A DNA stretch of 33,340 nucleotides, taken from NCBI GenBank assembly GCA_021813945.1, contig JAKAJD010000001.1:399072-432411 (forward strand), read 5' to 3'. This DNA comes from a bacterium (GTDB lineage: Bacteria; Patescibacteriota; Microgenomatia; Curtissbacterales; GWA2-41-24). The notes under the pieces were generated by a model. That model did no database searches. It was not told the DNA's origin and saw only the letters and a program-made list of their open reading frames with translations. The translations under genes were made by a program, and so were the position numbers. This document shows, piece after piece, positions 8,346 to 16,190 of this stretch (its first letter is position 1; the number at the start of each line of letters is the position of its first letter).

Positions 8346-8370
8346 ATTTTCAATTTGAAATTCGAAATTT
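8346..8370. repeat. AT-rich palindromic spacer between rpmE and prfA
   Basis: The 76-base gap holds overlapping short inverted repeats: TTTCAATTTGAAA at 8348-8360 and then TTCGAA at 8361-8366. It may be a weak transcript-end signal or simple AT-rich drift; no T-tract supports a strong terminator. Confidence 0.25.
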
Positions 8371-8414
8371 TTATTGAATTTTTAATGATGTAATATTTAA
8401 AATTAAAAATTAAC

Positions 8415-9332
8415 ATGAGCGATTACCTAAAAAAACAAATCGAAGAGCTAGAGGCAAAAATAAAAGACGCACAAGAGTTGGCTGCTTCGGACCCGTCTAT
8501 GGCAGACCTTGCCCAAGAGGAAATCAAAAGTCTCACCGAGCAAAAAACTCAGCTTGAAAATGCGCTTGATAAGCAACCGGCTGCCAGCGACCGGGAACTA
8601 GGTGCAAACTCCGTTATTTTGGAAATCCGGGCAGCCGCAGGCGGAGACGAAGCCGGTCTTTTTGCCGGAGATCTTTCGCGTATGTACACCAAATATGCCG
8701 CTTCGCAAAACTGGCGCGTTGAAGAATTGGACAAAAACGAGGGCGGAATCGGAAATATAAAAGAAATTGTCTATAAGATAACAGGCAAAAACGTCTGGGA
8801 CAAATTAAGATTCGAATCCGGAGTGCATAGGGTCCAGCGTGTTCCCAAAACCGAATCCTCAGGTCGGATTCACACTTCAACAGCAACTGTCGCGGTGCTT
8901 GCGGAAGTTGGCCAAACAGAAGTTGTCATAAGCCCGGCCGACATTGAATTTGAAGCTTTCCGTTCAGGCGGGCATGGCGGCCAAAACGTCAATAAAGTTT
9001 CAACTGCAGTGCGAATCAAACATATCCCAACTGGAATTGTCGTCAAAGCCCAAACAGAACGTTCCCAAGCCCAAAACCGCGAAATCGCCATGGAAATTCT
9101 AAGGGCCAGGCTTTTCCAGCTTGAAGAAGAAAAGCGCCAATCCCAAATATCCGGATCGCGTTCCGCCCAACTTGGAACCGGCGACAGGTCGGAAAAAATC
9201 CGAACCTACAATTTTCCGCAAGATCGGGTAACAGATCACCGAATCGGCAAATCCTGGGGCAACATTGCAGGGGTTATGGACGGCAATCTGGAAAAAATTT
9301 TCGACTCTCTTTCACAAGAATCAGAAGCTTAA
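8415..9332 (+). CDS. prfA: Peptide chain release factor 1
   Basis: The protein ends translation at UAA and UAG. The stop-codon reading PxT motif is PKT at residues 144-146 within HRVQRVPKTESSGRIHTS, which marks RF1 and not RF2 (SPF). The catalytic GGQ is at 188-190, here in GGHGGQNVNKV. The ERSQAQN and GTGDRSEKIRTYNFPQ stretches are typical of the C-terminal half. At 305 residues it is about 50 shorter than the usual 355-360, the shortfall being in the N-terminal helical domain 1. It follows rpmE and ends in a 4-base convergent overlap with the HAD gene. Identity is firm; the shortened domain 1 is noted as a reduction. Confidence 0.95.
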   Translation: MSDYLKKQIEELEAKIKDAQELAASDPSMADLAQEEIKSLTEQKTQLENALDKQPAASDRELGANSVILEIRAAAGGDEAGLFAGDLSRMYTKYAASQNWRVEELDKNEGGIGNIKEIVYKITGKNVWDKLRFESGVHRVQRVPKTESSGRIHTSTATVAVLAEVGQTEVVISPADIEFEAFRSGGHGGQNVNKVSTAVRIKHIPTGIVVKAQTERSQAQNREIAMEILRARLFQLEEEKRQSQISGSRSAQLGTGDRSEKIRTYNFPQDRVTDHRIGKSWGNIAGVMDGNLEKIFDSLSQESEA

Positions 9333-9982
9333 ACCTCTCTCAAAATTTCCCTCAGATCTCGAATTTTCCAGTCCGCTTCACAATCAAAAAAATCTTTTCC
9401 GGGATGCGCGTATAAATAGGATATTCCATTTATAAATTGTGCCAGCTCAACATCCGGTCCCCTATCGCCAATAACTACAATCGATTCATACTGCTTGCCC
9501 TTTAAATAATCTTCTAAAACTGTTCTTTTTGTTAAAGTAGAATGTCTATCATGTAAATTTGTTGTAAAAACTTTTGTCTCAAATGGAAAGAATTCTTCTA
9601 TCTCTGTTGCCTGCATAAACATTAGAAAAGCAGATCTGACCGTGTTTGTTATTATAATTTGATCATTGCCAGACGCTCTTATCTTTTTGAGAACTTCATG
9701 GGAATAATCGTTTGGTTTGATAAAACTTTTGACAATTTCTGGATGTCTCTTTTCGTAGTCAACACAATCCTTTTGAAGTTTTATACACCGATCCAAACCT
9801 TCAGCAGGAAGCAAGAATTGGAAATATTCAAACCACTTTTTGCCGTAAAGTTTAGCATTTTGGTCAATCGACATTTGGACATGATACCCATTGTTTTTAA
9901 GAATTTTATTGGTTATTAGCAAAACCGCATTCTCGTTGCCTTTTTCCAATGTGCCATGGAAGTCCCAAACAAAAAGCTTCAT
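9329..9982 (-). CDS. HAD-superfamily hydrolase-like protein
   Basis: Starting at ATG 9982, the 217-residue protein begins MKLFVWDFHGTLE, the first HAD motif, with nucleophile D7. The usual second aspartate (DxD) is a histidine (H9). Motif II is IIITNT, the motif III lysine is in STLTKRTVL, and motif IV is IGDRGPDVE. A helical cap lies between motifs I and II. HAD enzymes of this build are phosphatases; the D-to-H change at the acid/base position could lower or alter phosphatase activity. The longer frame from 10003 adds seven residues with no support. A TAATAT -10 box at 9990-9995 lies seven bases before the start, so the mRNA is probably leaderless. Substrate unknown. Confidence 0.82.
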   Translation of the reverse strand: MKLFVWDFHGTLEKGNENAVLLITNKILKNNGYHVQMSIDQNAKLYGKKWFEYFQFLLPAEGLDRCIKLQKDCVDYEKRHPEIVKSFIKPNDYSHEVLKKIRASGNDQIIITNTVRSAFLMFMQATEIEEFFPFETKVFTTNLHDRHSTLTKRTVLEDYLKGKQYESIVVIGDRGPDVELAQFINGISYLYAHPGKDFFDCEADWKIRDLREILREV

Positions 9983-9989
9983 GATGGCT

Positions 9990-9995
9990 ATATTA
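9990..9995 (-). promoter_or_regulatory. -10 box of the HAD gene, predicted leaderless
   Basis: In minus-strand reading TAATAT lies seven bases before the ATG at 9982. A weak TTGTAT -35 is found 18 bases further upstream. Confidence 0.4.
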
Positions 9996-10033
9996 GTACA
10001 CAAACAAATTGATATACAATACTTACAAAAAGG

Positions 10034-11509
10034 ATGGCAAATAAAAACTATTTAACTTCAATCACCAAAACGAAATTAAGATTAATTCTCCTATTTTTTT
10101 TGGCCATTTCCCCTTTTTTAATTTTCTCAAGTTTTCTTTTTCTTAAAGACCCTCTGACCTGGCCGGACGAAGGAATATTTTTGGATATAGCAAATAACTT
10201 AAATACTCATGGCACACTCTCAACTACCCTGTTCAAAGATGCAGTTCCAGGTTTATCCAAACATGCTTATTGGTACCCGCCTCTCTATTTTTACGCTCTC
10301 TCAATTTGGACAAAGGCATTTGGTACATCAATAATTTCAATTAGAACGTTATCGGTTTTAATTGGAATTTTTTCGCTGGCAACCTTTTTCTTTCTGGCAG
10401 AAAAACTCTTAAAGAGTGGATTATATTCGGCTCTTGCAACAGCCATAATTGCCATTGACCCAAATTTTAATCAATCGGCAAGGATGGCAAGAATGGAAAT
10501 TTTGGTGTTTCTTTTTATGCTAATTTCATTTCTTATTTATCAGACGGCTTCAAAATCAAACAATAAAAGGGCTCTCATATATAGCGGCATATTTTCTTCG
10601 CTTGCCATGGTTACCCATTTAATTGGCATTCTGGCTCCAGCCATAATCATCCCGACCATAATCGCCTCCAGCCGGAAACTGACAGAAAAAATTAAAACAA
10701 TTGTCTTATTCGCAATACCAATCGTTGCAGTCATTCTTGCTTGGCTATCAACGGTAATCGGCAACTTAAATATTTTTCTTTCTCAAATGGAGTTGCAATT
10801 TGCCAAAAAGGCAACCACAAAATCCTGGATTTATTACCGCTGGAATGATGGCCAATGGCAAATTCTAATCGTACTTTGTTTGATTGCAATTCTGATCTTT
10901 GGATTTTACACCTACAAAAATCGTAGTCACGAAAACTACTTTCTTTTAATAGGAATTATTGTGTCTATTTTCCTAGTCATAACCGGCAAAGTACAGTGGT
11001 ATTTTATTTTTTTCCAGCCGTTTATGGCATTGATACTTACATCTCTTTTTAAATATGCAAGGGAAAGCTCAAACATAATTTTGCAATCCGGTCTTAATAT
11101 ACTTCTCCTTATAATCGTCTTCATCAATTTTAACCTTATATTTTCAAAGCTCATTCTTTTTAACAGAGTTAACTATAGCTACAGCCATTACTCCTCTTCG
11201 ATTTTAGAGAATATTGAACCAAAAAATACAGTATTTTTATCGGTAATCCCGGATCCTTACCTTGAAATTCGCAATAAAAACGGTCTAAAATTTTATGAGT
11301 TTCCGACCATGGATGTTACCCTTGAAAAGTATAAAAGCATGCTCGACTCATCGGATTATGTTGTTCAAAACGTTTCATTAGTTTATCCCGAATATACAAG
11401 CAAGTATTTGTCAAAAAATTCTCTTTGGGAAAAAACAGCAGGAGAAAACGCAGGCTACAAAACGAAAATTTACAAACTAAAGCCTCCAGCGCAAAGGGAT
11501 AGCTCATAA
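10034..11509 (+). CDS. GT-C family membrane glycosyltransferase (GT39/ArnT/PMT-like)
   Basis: The 491-residue protein has about 10-12 transmembrane helices in its first 390 residues and a soluble C-terminal tail. The first extracellular loop carries the acidic PDE at residues 44-46 (LTWPDEGIFLDIANNL), the position of the catalytic aspartate in PMT/ArnT glycosyltransferases. The following YWYPPLYFYALSIWTKAFG also fits the family. Such enzymes move sugars from a polyprenyl-phosphate carrier to proteins or surface polymers on the outer face of the membrane. A purine-rich AAAAGG just upstream can serve as ribosome binding site. Its stop overlaps the next start by one base (TAATG), so it forms an operon with the DedA gene. 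Confidence 0.85.
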   Translation: MANKNYLTSITKTKLRLILLFFLAISPFLIFSSFLFLKDPLTWPDEGIFLDIANNLNTHGTLSTTLFKDAVPGLSKHAYWYPPLYFYALSIWTKAFGTSIISIRTLSVLIGIFSLATFFFLAEKLLKSGLYSALATAIIAIDPNFNQSARMARMEILVFLFMLISFLIYQTASKSNNKRALIYSGIFSSLAMVTHLIGILAPAIIIPTIIASSRKLTEKIKTIVLFAIPIVAVILAWLSTVIGNLNIFLSQMELQFAKKATTKSWIYYRWNDGQWQILIVLCLIAILIFGFYTYKNRSHENYFLLIGIIVSIFLVITGKVQWYFIFFQPFMALILTSLFKYARESSNIILQSGLNILLLIIVFINFNLIFSKLILFNRVNYSYSHYSSSILENIEPKNTVFLSVIPDPYLEIRNKNGLKFYEFPTMDVTLEKYKSMLDSSDYVVQNVSLVYPEYTSKYLSKNSLWEKTAGENAGYKTKIYKLKPPAQRDSS

Positions 11510-12006
11510 TGCCAGAGATTATCCAACAATATTCCTATTTAGGGCTGTTTTTTCTCATTTTAGTAGAAGAAGCCGGCATCCCCCTCCCCATACCTGGCGA
11601 CATCTTCATTGCTGCAACCGCCGCTCTTCCAAAATCAAATTATTTGTTTGTCCTGTCAACTGTTGTTTTGGCAACTCTTATTGGATCAACAATTCTATTT
11701 ACCCTATCAAGAAGATTTGGCAACAAATTAATTTTAAAATTTGGAAAATATATTAAATTCACTCCCGAAAAAGTCAAACGGGTAGAAAAATGGTTTGAAA
11801 AACGAGGCGGCTTAGCAATTACAATCGGCCGGCTTATCCCGGGCCTTCGAATCATAACTCCAATTGTGGCCGGAACATTTCGCCTCGATTACAAAACCTT
11901 TTGGTTTTATACAGCCATCGCCGCTTTCATCTGGGCAAATATTTATTTTATCCTGGGAAAATTCTTCGGTGGAATTTTTACTTACCTAACGGGCGGGCAC
12001 TACTGA
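11509..12006 (+). CDS. DedA family membrane protein
   Basis: The 165-residue protein has the DedA (SNARE-associated/VTT) signatures: the re-entrant GIPLPIPGDIFIAATAAL segment near residues 24-41, and the motif ITIGRLIPGLRIITPIVAG followed by a membrane helix. DedA proteins are thought to flip lipid carriers such as undecaprenyl phosphate across the membrane. Placed directly after a polyprenyl-phosphate-dependent glycosyltransferase (one-base overlap), a role in recycling the lipid carrier for that enzyme is attractive, but this is inference. The protein is slightly shorter than the usual 190-220 residues. Its 3' end overlaps the convergent htrA gene by seven bases. Confidence 0.9.
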   Translation: MPEIIQQYSYLGLFFLILVEEAGIPLPIPGDIFIAATAALPKSNYLFVLSTVVLATLIGSTILFTLSRRFGNKLILKFGKYIKFTPEKVKRVEKWFEKRGGLAITIGRLIPGLRIITPIVAGTFRLDYKTFWFYTAIAAFIWANIYFILGKFFGGIFTYLTGGHY

Positions 12007-13154
12007 TTTCCGCCGGTCGGCGCTTCTCCCAAAGTTATCGTAAGGTCCAAAGATTTACTGTTCCTATAAACTTTAAGCTTCACCTGATCTCCGACTTTTT
12101 TACTTCGAATAATATTTGTTAGAGTGTTTTCGTCCGTTAGCTTTTGGCCATCAAAATCGGTAATAATATCACCAACTTCGATACCGGCTTTGTCCGCAGC
12201 AGATCCCGTCACCACTTGCCTTACAAGTTCACCTTGTGGAACACCGTTTAAAAGTGCCACATCTTGCTGAATGTGTGTATACTGAATTCCCAAAAATGGC
12301 CTTGAAATTTTGCCACCACTGCTTTGGAAATCGGAAAGCAATTGTTTTGCCGTATTAATCTTTAGCGCAAAACCGATGTTTTGGGCAGAAGCAACCGCCG
12401 TGTTAATTCCAATAACCTGCCCGGAGCTGTTAACCAAAGGCCCTCCTGAATTACCCGGATTAATTGCAGCATCAGTTTGAATAAGGTCGTCAAGCTTTTC
12501 GGAAATCCCGGTAGAAGGATCAAACGGACTAACTCCGCGGCCCAAACCGGAAACAACACCGGTTGTCACGGTGTTTTCAAATTGTCCCAGCGCATTTCCA
12601 ATTGCAATTACCGTTTGGCCCACCTGCAGGTTAGAAGAATCGCCCATCTCAACCGGCGTAAGGCCAGTGGCATCAATTTTTACAATCGCCAAGTCGTTAA
12701 AAGGATCGCGATTAACCTGGCTTATGTCGTATTTTTTCTCACTTCCGTCGTTTGCCTTGATAATAGCAATATATTTTTGATTGTCCTGCGAAACAACGTG
12801 TTTGTTGGTCATAATAAGACCGTCGGGGGAAACTACAAAACCGGTACCGATCCCCGACTCCTGGTTAGAGCCTCCGATTGGCATTCCAAAAAAATTCAAG
12901 GTTTGCTGCCCTCCAACTGCTATGGAGACAACGGAAGGAGAAACTTTTTTAACGACGTTTATAATATCCGACTCTTCACTTACAATCTTTGTTGTCTGCT
13001 TTTCTTGACGTTGCTCGGTAACAGCAGGCAATTTACCAAGATATCTGGCAACAGCAATAACGCTTATAATCCAAACGGCAACCGCCACCAAAAGTAGAGT
13101 TACCTTAGTAGCCTTCAAATTTATTGGTGCTTTAGGCAAATTAATATTTGTCAT
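12000..13154 (-). CDS. HtrA/DegP-like serine protease with one PDZ domain
   Basis: The 384-residue protein has an N-terminal membrane anchor at about 18-38. A trypsin-like S1C protease domain spans 60-275, and one PDZ domain covers about 285-375. The catalytic triad is visible: H119 in TNKHVVS, D154 in NDLAIVKID and S236 in GNSGGPL. It degrades or refolds damaged proteins outside the membrane. Its ATG overlaps the stop of ctpA by one base (TAATG), so both are the end of the rpsF-ssb-rpsR operon. The tail is Gly/Asn rich and ends at the convergent DedA gene. Confidence 0.95.
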   Translation of the reverse strand: MTNINLPKAPINLKATKVTLLLVAVAVWIISVIAVARYLGKLPAVTEQRQEKQTTKIVSEESDIINVVKKVSPSVVSIAVGGQQTLNFFGMPIGGSNQESGIGTGFVVSPDGLIMTNKHVVSQDNQKYIAIIKANDGSEKKYDISQVNRDPFNDLAIVKIDATGLTPVEMGDSSNLQVGQTVIAIGNALGQFENTVTTGVVSGLGRGVSPFDPSTGISEKLDDLIQTDAAINPGNSGGPLVNSSGQVIGINTAVASAQNIGFALKINTAKQLLSDFQSSGGKISRPFLGIQYTHIQQDVALLNGVPQGELVRQVVTGSAADKAGIEVGDIITDFDGQKLTDENTLTNIIRSKKVGDQVKLKVYRNSKSLDLTITLGEAPTGGNQ

Positions 13155-14452
13155 TATAAAACCTCCAGGGCCTTATCTAACTGCGGGTCTTTCCCCGCAT
13201 CCCTATCTCCCTGCGTAAGGTCAACCACCACGTCTGGCGTTATACCGACATGATGGATAGAATTACCTTTTGGTGTGAGCCATTTTGCAATTGTGACATG
13301 CAACCCTGAACCTCCCGGCAAGTCGACAACATCCTGAACAGTACCTTTACCGAAGGTTTTTACCCCGACAATTTTACCACGCTTGGCATCCTGCAAAGCT
13401 CCCGAAAATATCTCGGCTGCGGATGCAGAACCACCGTTTACCAAAACAACAACAGGAATGTTCATTAGCTTTCCTGCATGGTCGCTTGGAAGAGAAGAAA
13501 TGGACCCGTCCGAATACTCCTGCTTAACAATTGTGCCTTGGACAAAATCACTTGCCAAATGAACAGATGATGTCAAAAGACCGCCCGGATTATTTCTCAT
13601 ATCGACTACAATTCCTTTAACATTTTTGTATAGCGCATCGGTGACTGCGTTATCCCATTCATCATTCGTTTTATCGCCGAATCTGGAAACTTTGATTACC
13701 GCTACTTGCCCAATCTTGGCATCCTTATAGGAAACGTCTACGCTTTTTACATCAATACTTGCTCGCTGGATATCCCGAACAATCGGTTTTTCCACATTAG
13801 CTCTTTGGAAAGTTAAATTTACATTAGTTCCAGCTTGTCCGCGGATTAAATCAACAGCTTGCGGCAAGGTCATCCCGAAAGTATCTTTGTCACCAATTTT
13901 CAAAATGATATCACCAGGCAAAACTCCGGCTTTATCGGCAGGCGTATCCTTGAGCGGCGCGATAACCACCATTCTGTTGTCCTTGTCAAAACCGATTTCG
14001 ATACCGACACCCTCGTAAGATCCTGCGATCTCAGACTCTATAGCTTTATTTTGGTTCGGATCTAAAAACGCCGTGTAAGGATCCCCAAGTGAGGCTACCA
14101 TCCCGGAAATTGCCCCATACATCATTTTCTGCCCATTAACAGCGCTTTTGTCGAAATACTTCTGGGGTAAAGTGTTAAAAACGTTCCAGAAGAGTGAAAA
14201 ATCTACACTCTGATCTTTTGGCGGAAGCTGGTTAGAAACACTAATTGTCGGGATAAAAGAGCGTTTTTCTATTTCTATTCTCTTTTGGCCTAGCGAAAAA
14301 CCTATTGCAAAAAATACTATTGCAACAACCAAAAACTGCACTAAAAAATTAACAATCGAAGGCTTTTTGTACCTTGGCGAGGGAATATCTGGAATTTTGC
14401 TAACTTCTTCTTTTGGTGGATTTTTTAAATCGGCAGGCAAGTTTTCCGGCAT
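13154..14452 (-). CDS. C-terminal processing peptidase (S41 family)
   Basis: The 432-residue protein carries an N-terminal transmembrane helix (about 34-54), a PDZ domain near 140-220 and the S41 protease core after that. The catalytic residues are seen at S344 in GGSASAAEIF, K369 in TFGKG and Q373 in TVQD, with the spacings 25 and 4 that are normal for CtpA/Prc. The enzyme cleaves extracytoplasmic proteins from their C-termini. Encoding it directly before the HtrA protease gives a two-gene envelope quality-control unit, attached to a ribosomal/ssb operon with only nine bases from rpsR. Family assignment is firm. Confidence 0.95.
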   Translation of the reverse strand: MPENLPADLKNPPKEEVSKIPDIPSPRYKKPSIVNFLVQFLVVAIVFFAIGFSLGQKRIEIEKRSFIPTISVSNQLPPKDQSVDFSLFWNVFNTLPQKYFDKSAVNGQKMMYGAISGMVASLGDPYTAFLDPNQNKAIESEIAGSYEGVGIEIGFDKDNRMVVIAPLKDTPADKAGVLPGDIILKIGDKDTFGMTLPQAVDLIRGQAGTNVNLTFQRANVEKPIVRDIQRASIDVKSVDVSYKDAKIGQVAVIKVSRFGDKTNDEWDNAVTDALYKNVKGIVVDMRNNPGGLLTSSVHLASDFVQGTIVKQEYSDGSISSLPSDHAGKLMNIPVVVLVNGGSASAAEIFSGALQDAKRGKIVGVKTFGKGTVQDVVDLPGGSGLHVTIAKWLTPKGNSIHHVGITPDVVVDLTQGDRDAGKDPQLDKALEVL

Positions 14453-14461
14453 CTTTAGATT

Positions 14462-14689
14462 CTAAGCTTGAACAAAAGGCAAAAGAGCCATATAGCGGGC
14501 TCTTTTTACATTCCGGGTAATTTGCCTTTGATGTTTGGCACAAATCCCGGTTCGTGCTCTTCCAAGTATTTTACCACGCTCCGATAAATACTTCCTGAGA
14601 AGAGAAACGTCTTTGTAATCAACGTCGATATCCTCCATGCAAAGAGGACACTTTTTTGCTCTTGATAATCTCTTAATAAACTTTGGCAT
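14462..14689 (-). CDS. rpsR: 30S ribosomal protein bS18
   Basis: The 75-residue basic protein carries the S18 core ([20 protein letters not shown] then [18 protein letters not shown]). A CPLC pair near residue 14 and a later Cys are typical of zinc-type S18. It binds bS6 on the platform of the small subunit, which fits its place two genes after rpsF. The order rpsF-ssb-rpsR is conserved across bacteria, but rplI, the usual next gene, is absent here. Confidence 0.97.
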   Translation of the reverse strand: MPKFIKRLSRAKKCPLCMEDIDVDYKDVSLLRKYLSERGKILGRARTGICAKHQRQITRNVKRARYMALLPFVQA

Positions 14690-14692
14690 ACC

Positions 14693-15229
14693 TTAAAATG
14701 GGAGGTCGTCTAAATCAACCTTCTCATCCTCTTCTTCCTTCTTCTTTGGAGCTGATTCTTTCTTGGCTGGTTTAGTTTTTGAATTTTTTGCTCCCTTTTC
14801 GGGCGCCCCATTCCCTTCTGCTTGCGAAAAATCAGCTTCATCTGCAGCCGGACCGCCAGAATACTCCTCGTCTGAACCTTCGAAATCGCGCTTTGAGTCC
14901 AAAATCCTCATATCGTCTATGACAACCTCAGTCGTCTGACGGTTTTGACCATCTGGGGTTTCCCAACTTCTGGTTTGCAACCTTCCTTCTACATAAACCT
15001 TTCGGCCTTTAGCAAGAAGCTGCGAACAAAGCTCTGCGAGTTTGTTCCAGGAAACAATTTTGATAAATTCCGTCTCTTCTTTTTTTTGCCCATCGGAGGC
15101 AACGTAATAGCGGTTTGTGGCAATTCCAAACGTACAAACCGCCGCACCACTTGGCGTGTATCTGAGTTCTGGATCTCGCGTCAGATTGCCGATTAGAAGA
15201 ACTTTATTGAGAGAAGCTCGACTGGACAT
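14693..15229 (-). CDS. ssb: Single-stranded DNA-binding protein
   Basis: The 178-residue protein coats single-stranded DNA in replication and repair. Residues 1-115 form the OB fold (SLNKVLLIGNLTRDPELRYT at the start, GRKVYVEGRLQTRSW later). A disordered, charged linker rich in Glu, Lys and Ala follows from about 120. The acidic tip DLDDLPF at the extreme C-terminus is the standard docking site for partner proteins. The start codon overlaps the rpsF stop by one base (TAATG), and rpsR starts three bases after its end, so the three genes are translationally coupled. Confidence 0.97.
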   Translation of the reverse strand: MSSRASLNKVLLIGNLTRDPELRYTPSGAAVCTFGIATNRYYVASDGQKKEETEFIKIVSWNKLAELCSQLLAKGRKVYVEGRLQTRSWETPDGQNRQTTEVVIDDMRILDSKRDFEGSDEEYSGGPAADEADFSQAEGNGAPEKGAKNSKTKPAKKESAPKKKEEEDEKVDLDDLPF

Positions 15230-15711
15230 TATTTCTTGCTCTTACCTTTCGTTTTCCCTTTCGCCTTAGATGCTACCTTACTTTTTGCCTTCCCGTCAAT
15301 CTTTTTTGATTCTTTTGGCTTTTGGCTTGCTTCAACTTTTTTCGTGACTACTGTTACTTTGGCAGTTTCCCTTTTTGGCTCCTCTTTTTGGGAAGTTTCG
15401 ACCTTTTTACCTTTTTTCTTTGAAGGCTTTGCCTCTTTTTTCGCAAGCATCATGTATCTTAAAAGGTCTTCCTGTTCAAGCCTTAATTTGTCTGTAATCC
15501 CTTTCAAGTTTGTGCCTTCAGCCTCAAATTCCAAAAGAAAATAATCTGCTTCTGTTTGTTTTTTGATAGGATACGCCAGCTGTTTTTTGCCTAGCTTGCC
15601 AACTTTTAGATTTACACCTTCGGCATCTTTAACGAACTTTTCCACACGAGAAACCAGCGACTCGCTGCCAGCCGTTGTTGCAACAATCATCAACTCGTAC
15701 ATTGCACTCAT
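15229..15711 (-). CDS. rpsF: 30S ribosomal protein bS6 with a long basic tail
   Basis: Residues 4-95 are the bS6 ferredoxin-like fold (YELMIVATTAG, then LAYPIKKQTEADYFLLEFE and LRLEQEDLLRYMMLAKKE). From about residue 95 to 160 the protein is a Lys/Ser/Ala-rich tail, likely disordered, that makes it some 50-60 residues longer than usual. This tail may contact rRNA. The ATG at 15711 is used here; a second ATG three codons on (15702) would match the family start more exactly. First gene of a five-gene operon, with a promoter at 15724-15752. Confidence 0.95.
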   Translation of the reverse strand: MSAMYELMIVATTAGSESLVSRVEKFVKDAEGVNLKVGKLGKKQLAYPIKKQTEADYFLLEFEAEGTNLKGITDKLRLEQEDLLRYMMLAKKEAKPSKKKGKKVETSQKEEPKRETAKVTVVTKKVEASQKPKESKKIDGKAKSKVASKAKGKTKGKSKK

Positions 15712-15723
15712 TAGTATTGGGAA

Positions 15724-15752
15724 ATTTTATCAGACGCTGAACTTGAATTCAA
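15724..15752 (-). promoter_or_regulatory. Promoter of the rpsF operon
   Basis: In minus-strand reading TTGAAT (15747-15752), 17 bases, TAAAAT (15724-15729). The start codon follows 12 bases after the -10 box. Its -35 box lies in the palindrome TTGAATTCAA (15743-15752), shared with the divergent promoter. Confidence 0.6.
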
Positions 15753-15772
15753 TAGAACGCAAGGTGTATAAA
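15743..15772 (+). promoter_or_regulatory. Divergent promoter of the gene at 15780, leaderless
   Basis: TTGAAT (15743-15748), 18 bases, TATAAA (15767-15772). The ATG starts seven bases later. It overlaps the rpsF promoter face to face, so the two should compete for RNA polymerase. Confidence 0.55.
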
Positions 15773-15779
15773 TCCCATC

Positions 15780-16175
15780 ATGTCGCCGGATAAAAGAGAG
15801 CTAAGGCCAAGAGAGGAAAAAGTCGAAGATCTATTACCCGAACGAATTGGTGAAACTTTAGGTTGGGAAACTCAAGGCGTCTTAAAACAAGAACAAAACG
15901 AATCGTGGTTTTTCAAAGGTCCTCTCTATACATTGGACTATTCAATTAGGAAGTTATATATAGGAATTTCTCATTCGGTCTCATTTAATCTCTCTGATAA
16001 TAGAGGTAGTACTTATATCACGGTTATGGGAATTCAAAGAGTAGAATTTTATAAGACCCAAAATGCCGTAAGATTCCACACGAAAACTGGTGATTTTACT
16101 GTTGAAGACGATGGTACGTATAGTGGGAAAGCTGATATCCTTTTTAAACCAAAAATAAAGTTTTCCCAAGACTAA
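15780..16175 (+). CDS. Hypothetical protein, beta-rich
   Basis: This 131-residue protein is not recognised. The N-terminal 35 residues are highly charged (DKRELRPREEKVEDLLPERI). The rest alternates short polar and hydrophobic strands (KLYIGISHSVSFNLSDNRGS, then ITVMGIQRVEFYKTQNAVRF), suggesting a small beta-sandwich or a PH-like barrel. There is no signal peptide or transmembrane helix. It has a good promoter shared in part with rpsF, so it is probably a real gene. A hairpin lies over its stop codon. Confidence 0.6.
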   Translation: MSPDKRELRPREEKVEDLLPERIGETLGWETQGVLKQEQNESWFFKGPLYTLDYSIRKLYIGISHSVSFNLSDNRGSTYITVMGIQRVEFYKTQNAVRFHTKTGDFTVEDDGTYSGKADILFKPKIKFSQD

Positions 16176-16184
16176 ATAGTCTTG
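16167..16184. terminator. Hairpin between convergent genes
   Basis: CAAGACT and AGTCTTG form a perfect 7-bp stem with the loop AAAT, over the stop codon of the plus-strand gene and just before the end of ychF. Neither side has a proper T-tract, so it may end or protect transcripts without being a classic intrinsic terminator. Confidence 0.4.
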
Positions 16185-16190
16185 CATTGG

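Noticed and set aside
7886-8416. Open frame of 176 codons on the minus strand
   Set aside because: It runs antisense through rpmE and is Phe-rich, which is the mirror of Lys/Glu codons.
12477-13097. Open frame of 206 codons opposite the HtrA gene
   Set aside because: The minus-strand protease has all catalytic motifs; the opposite frame has none and is Asn/Arg rich.
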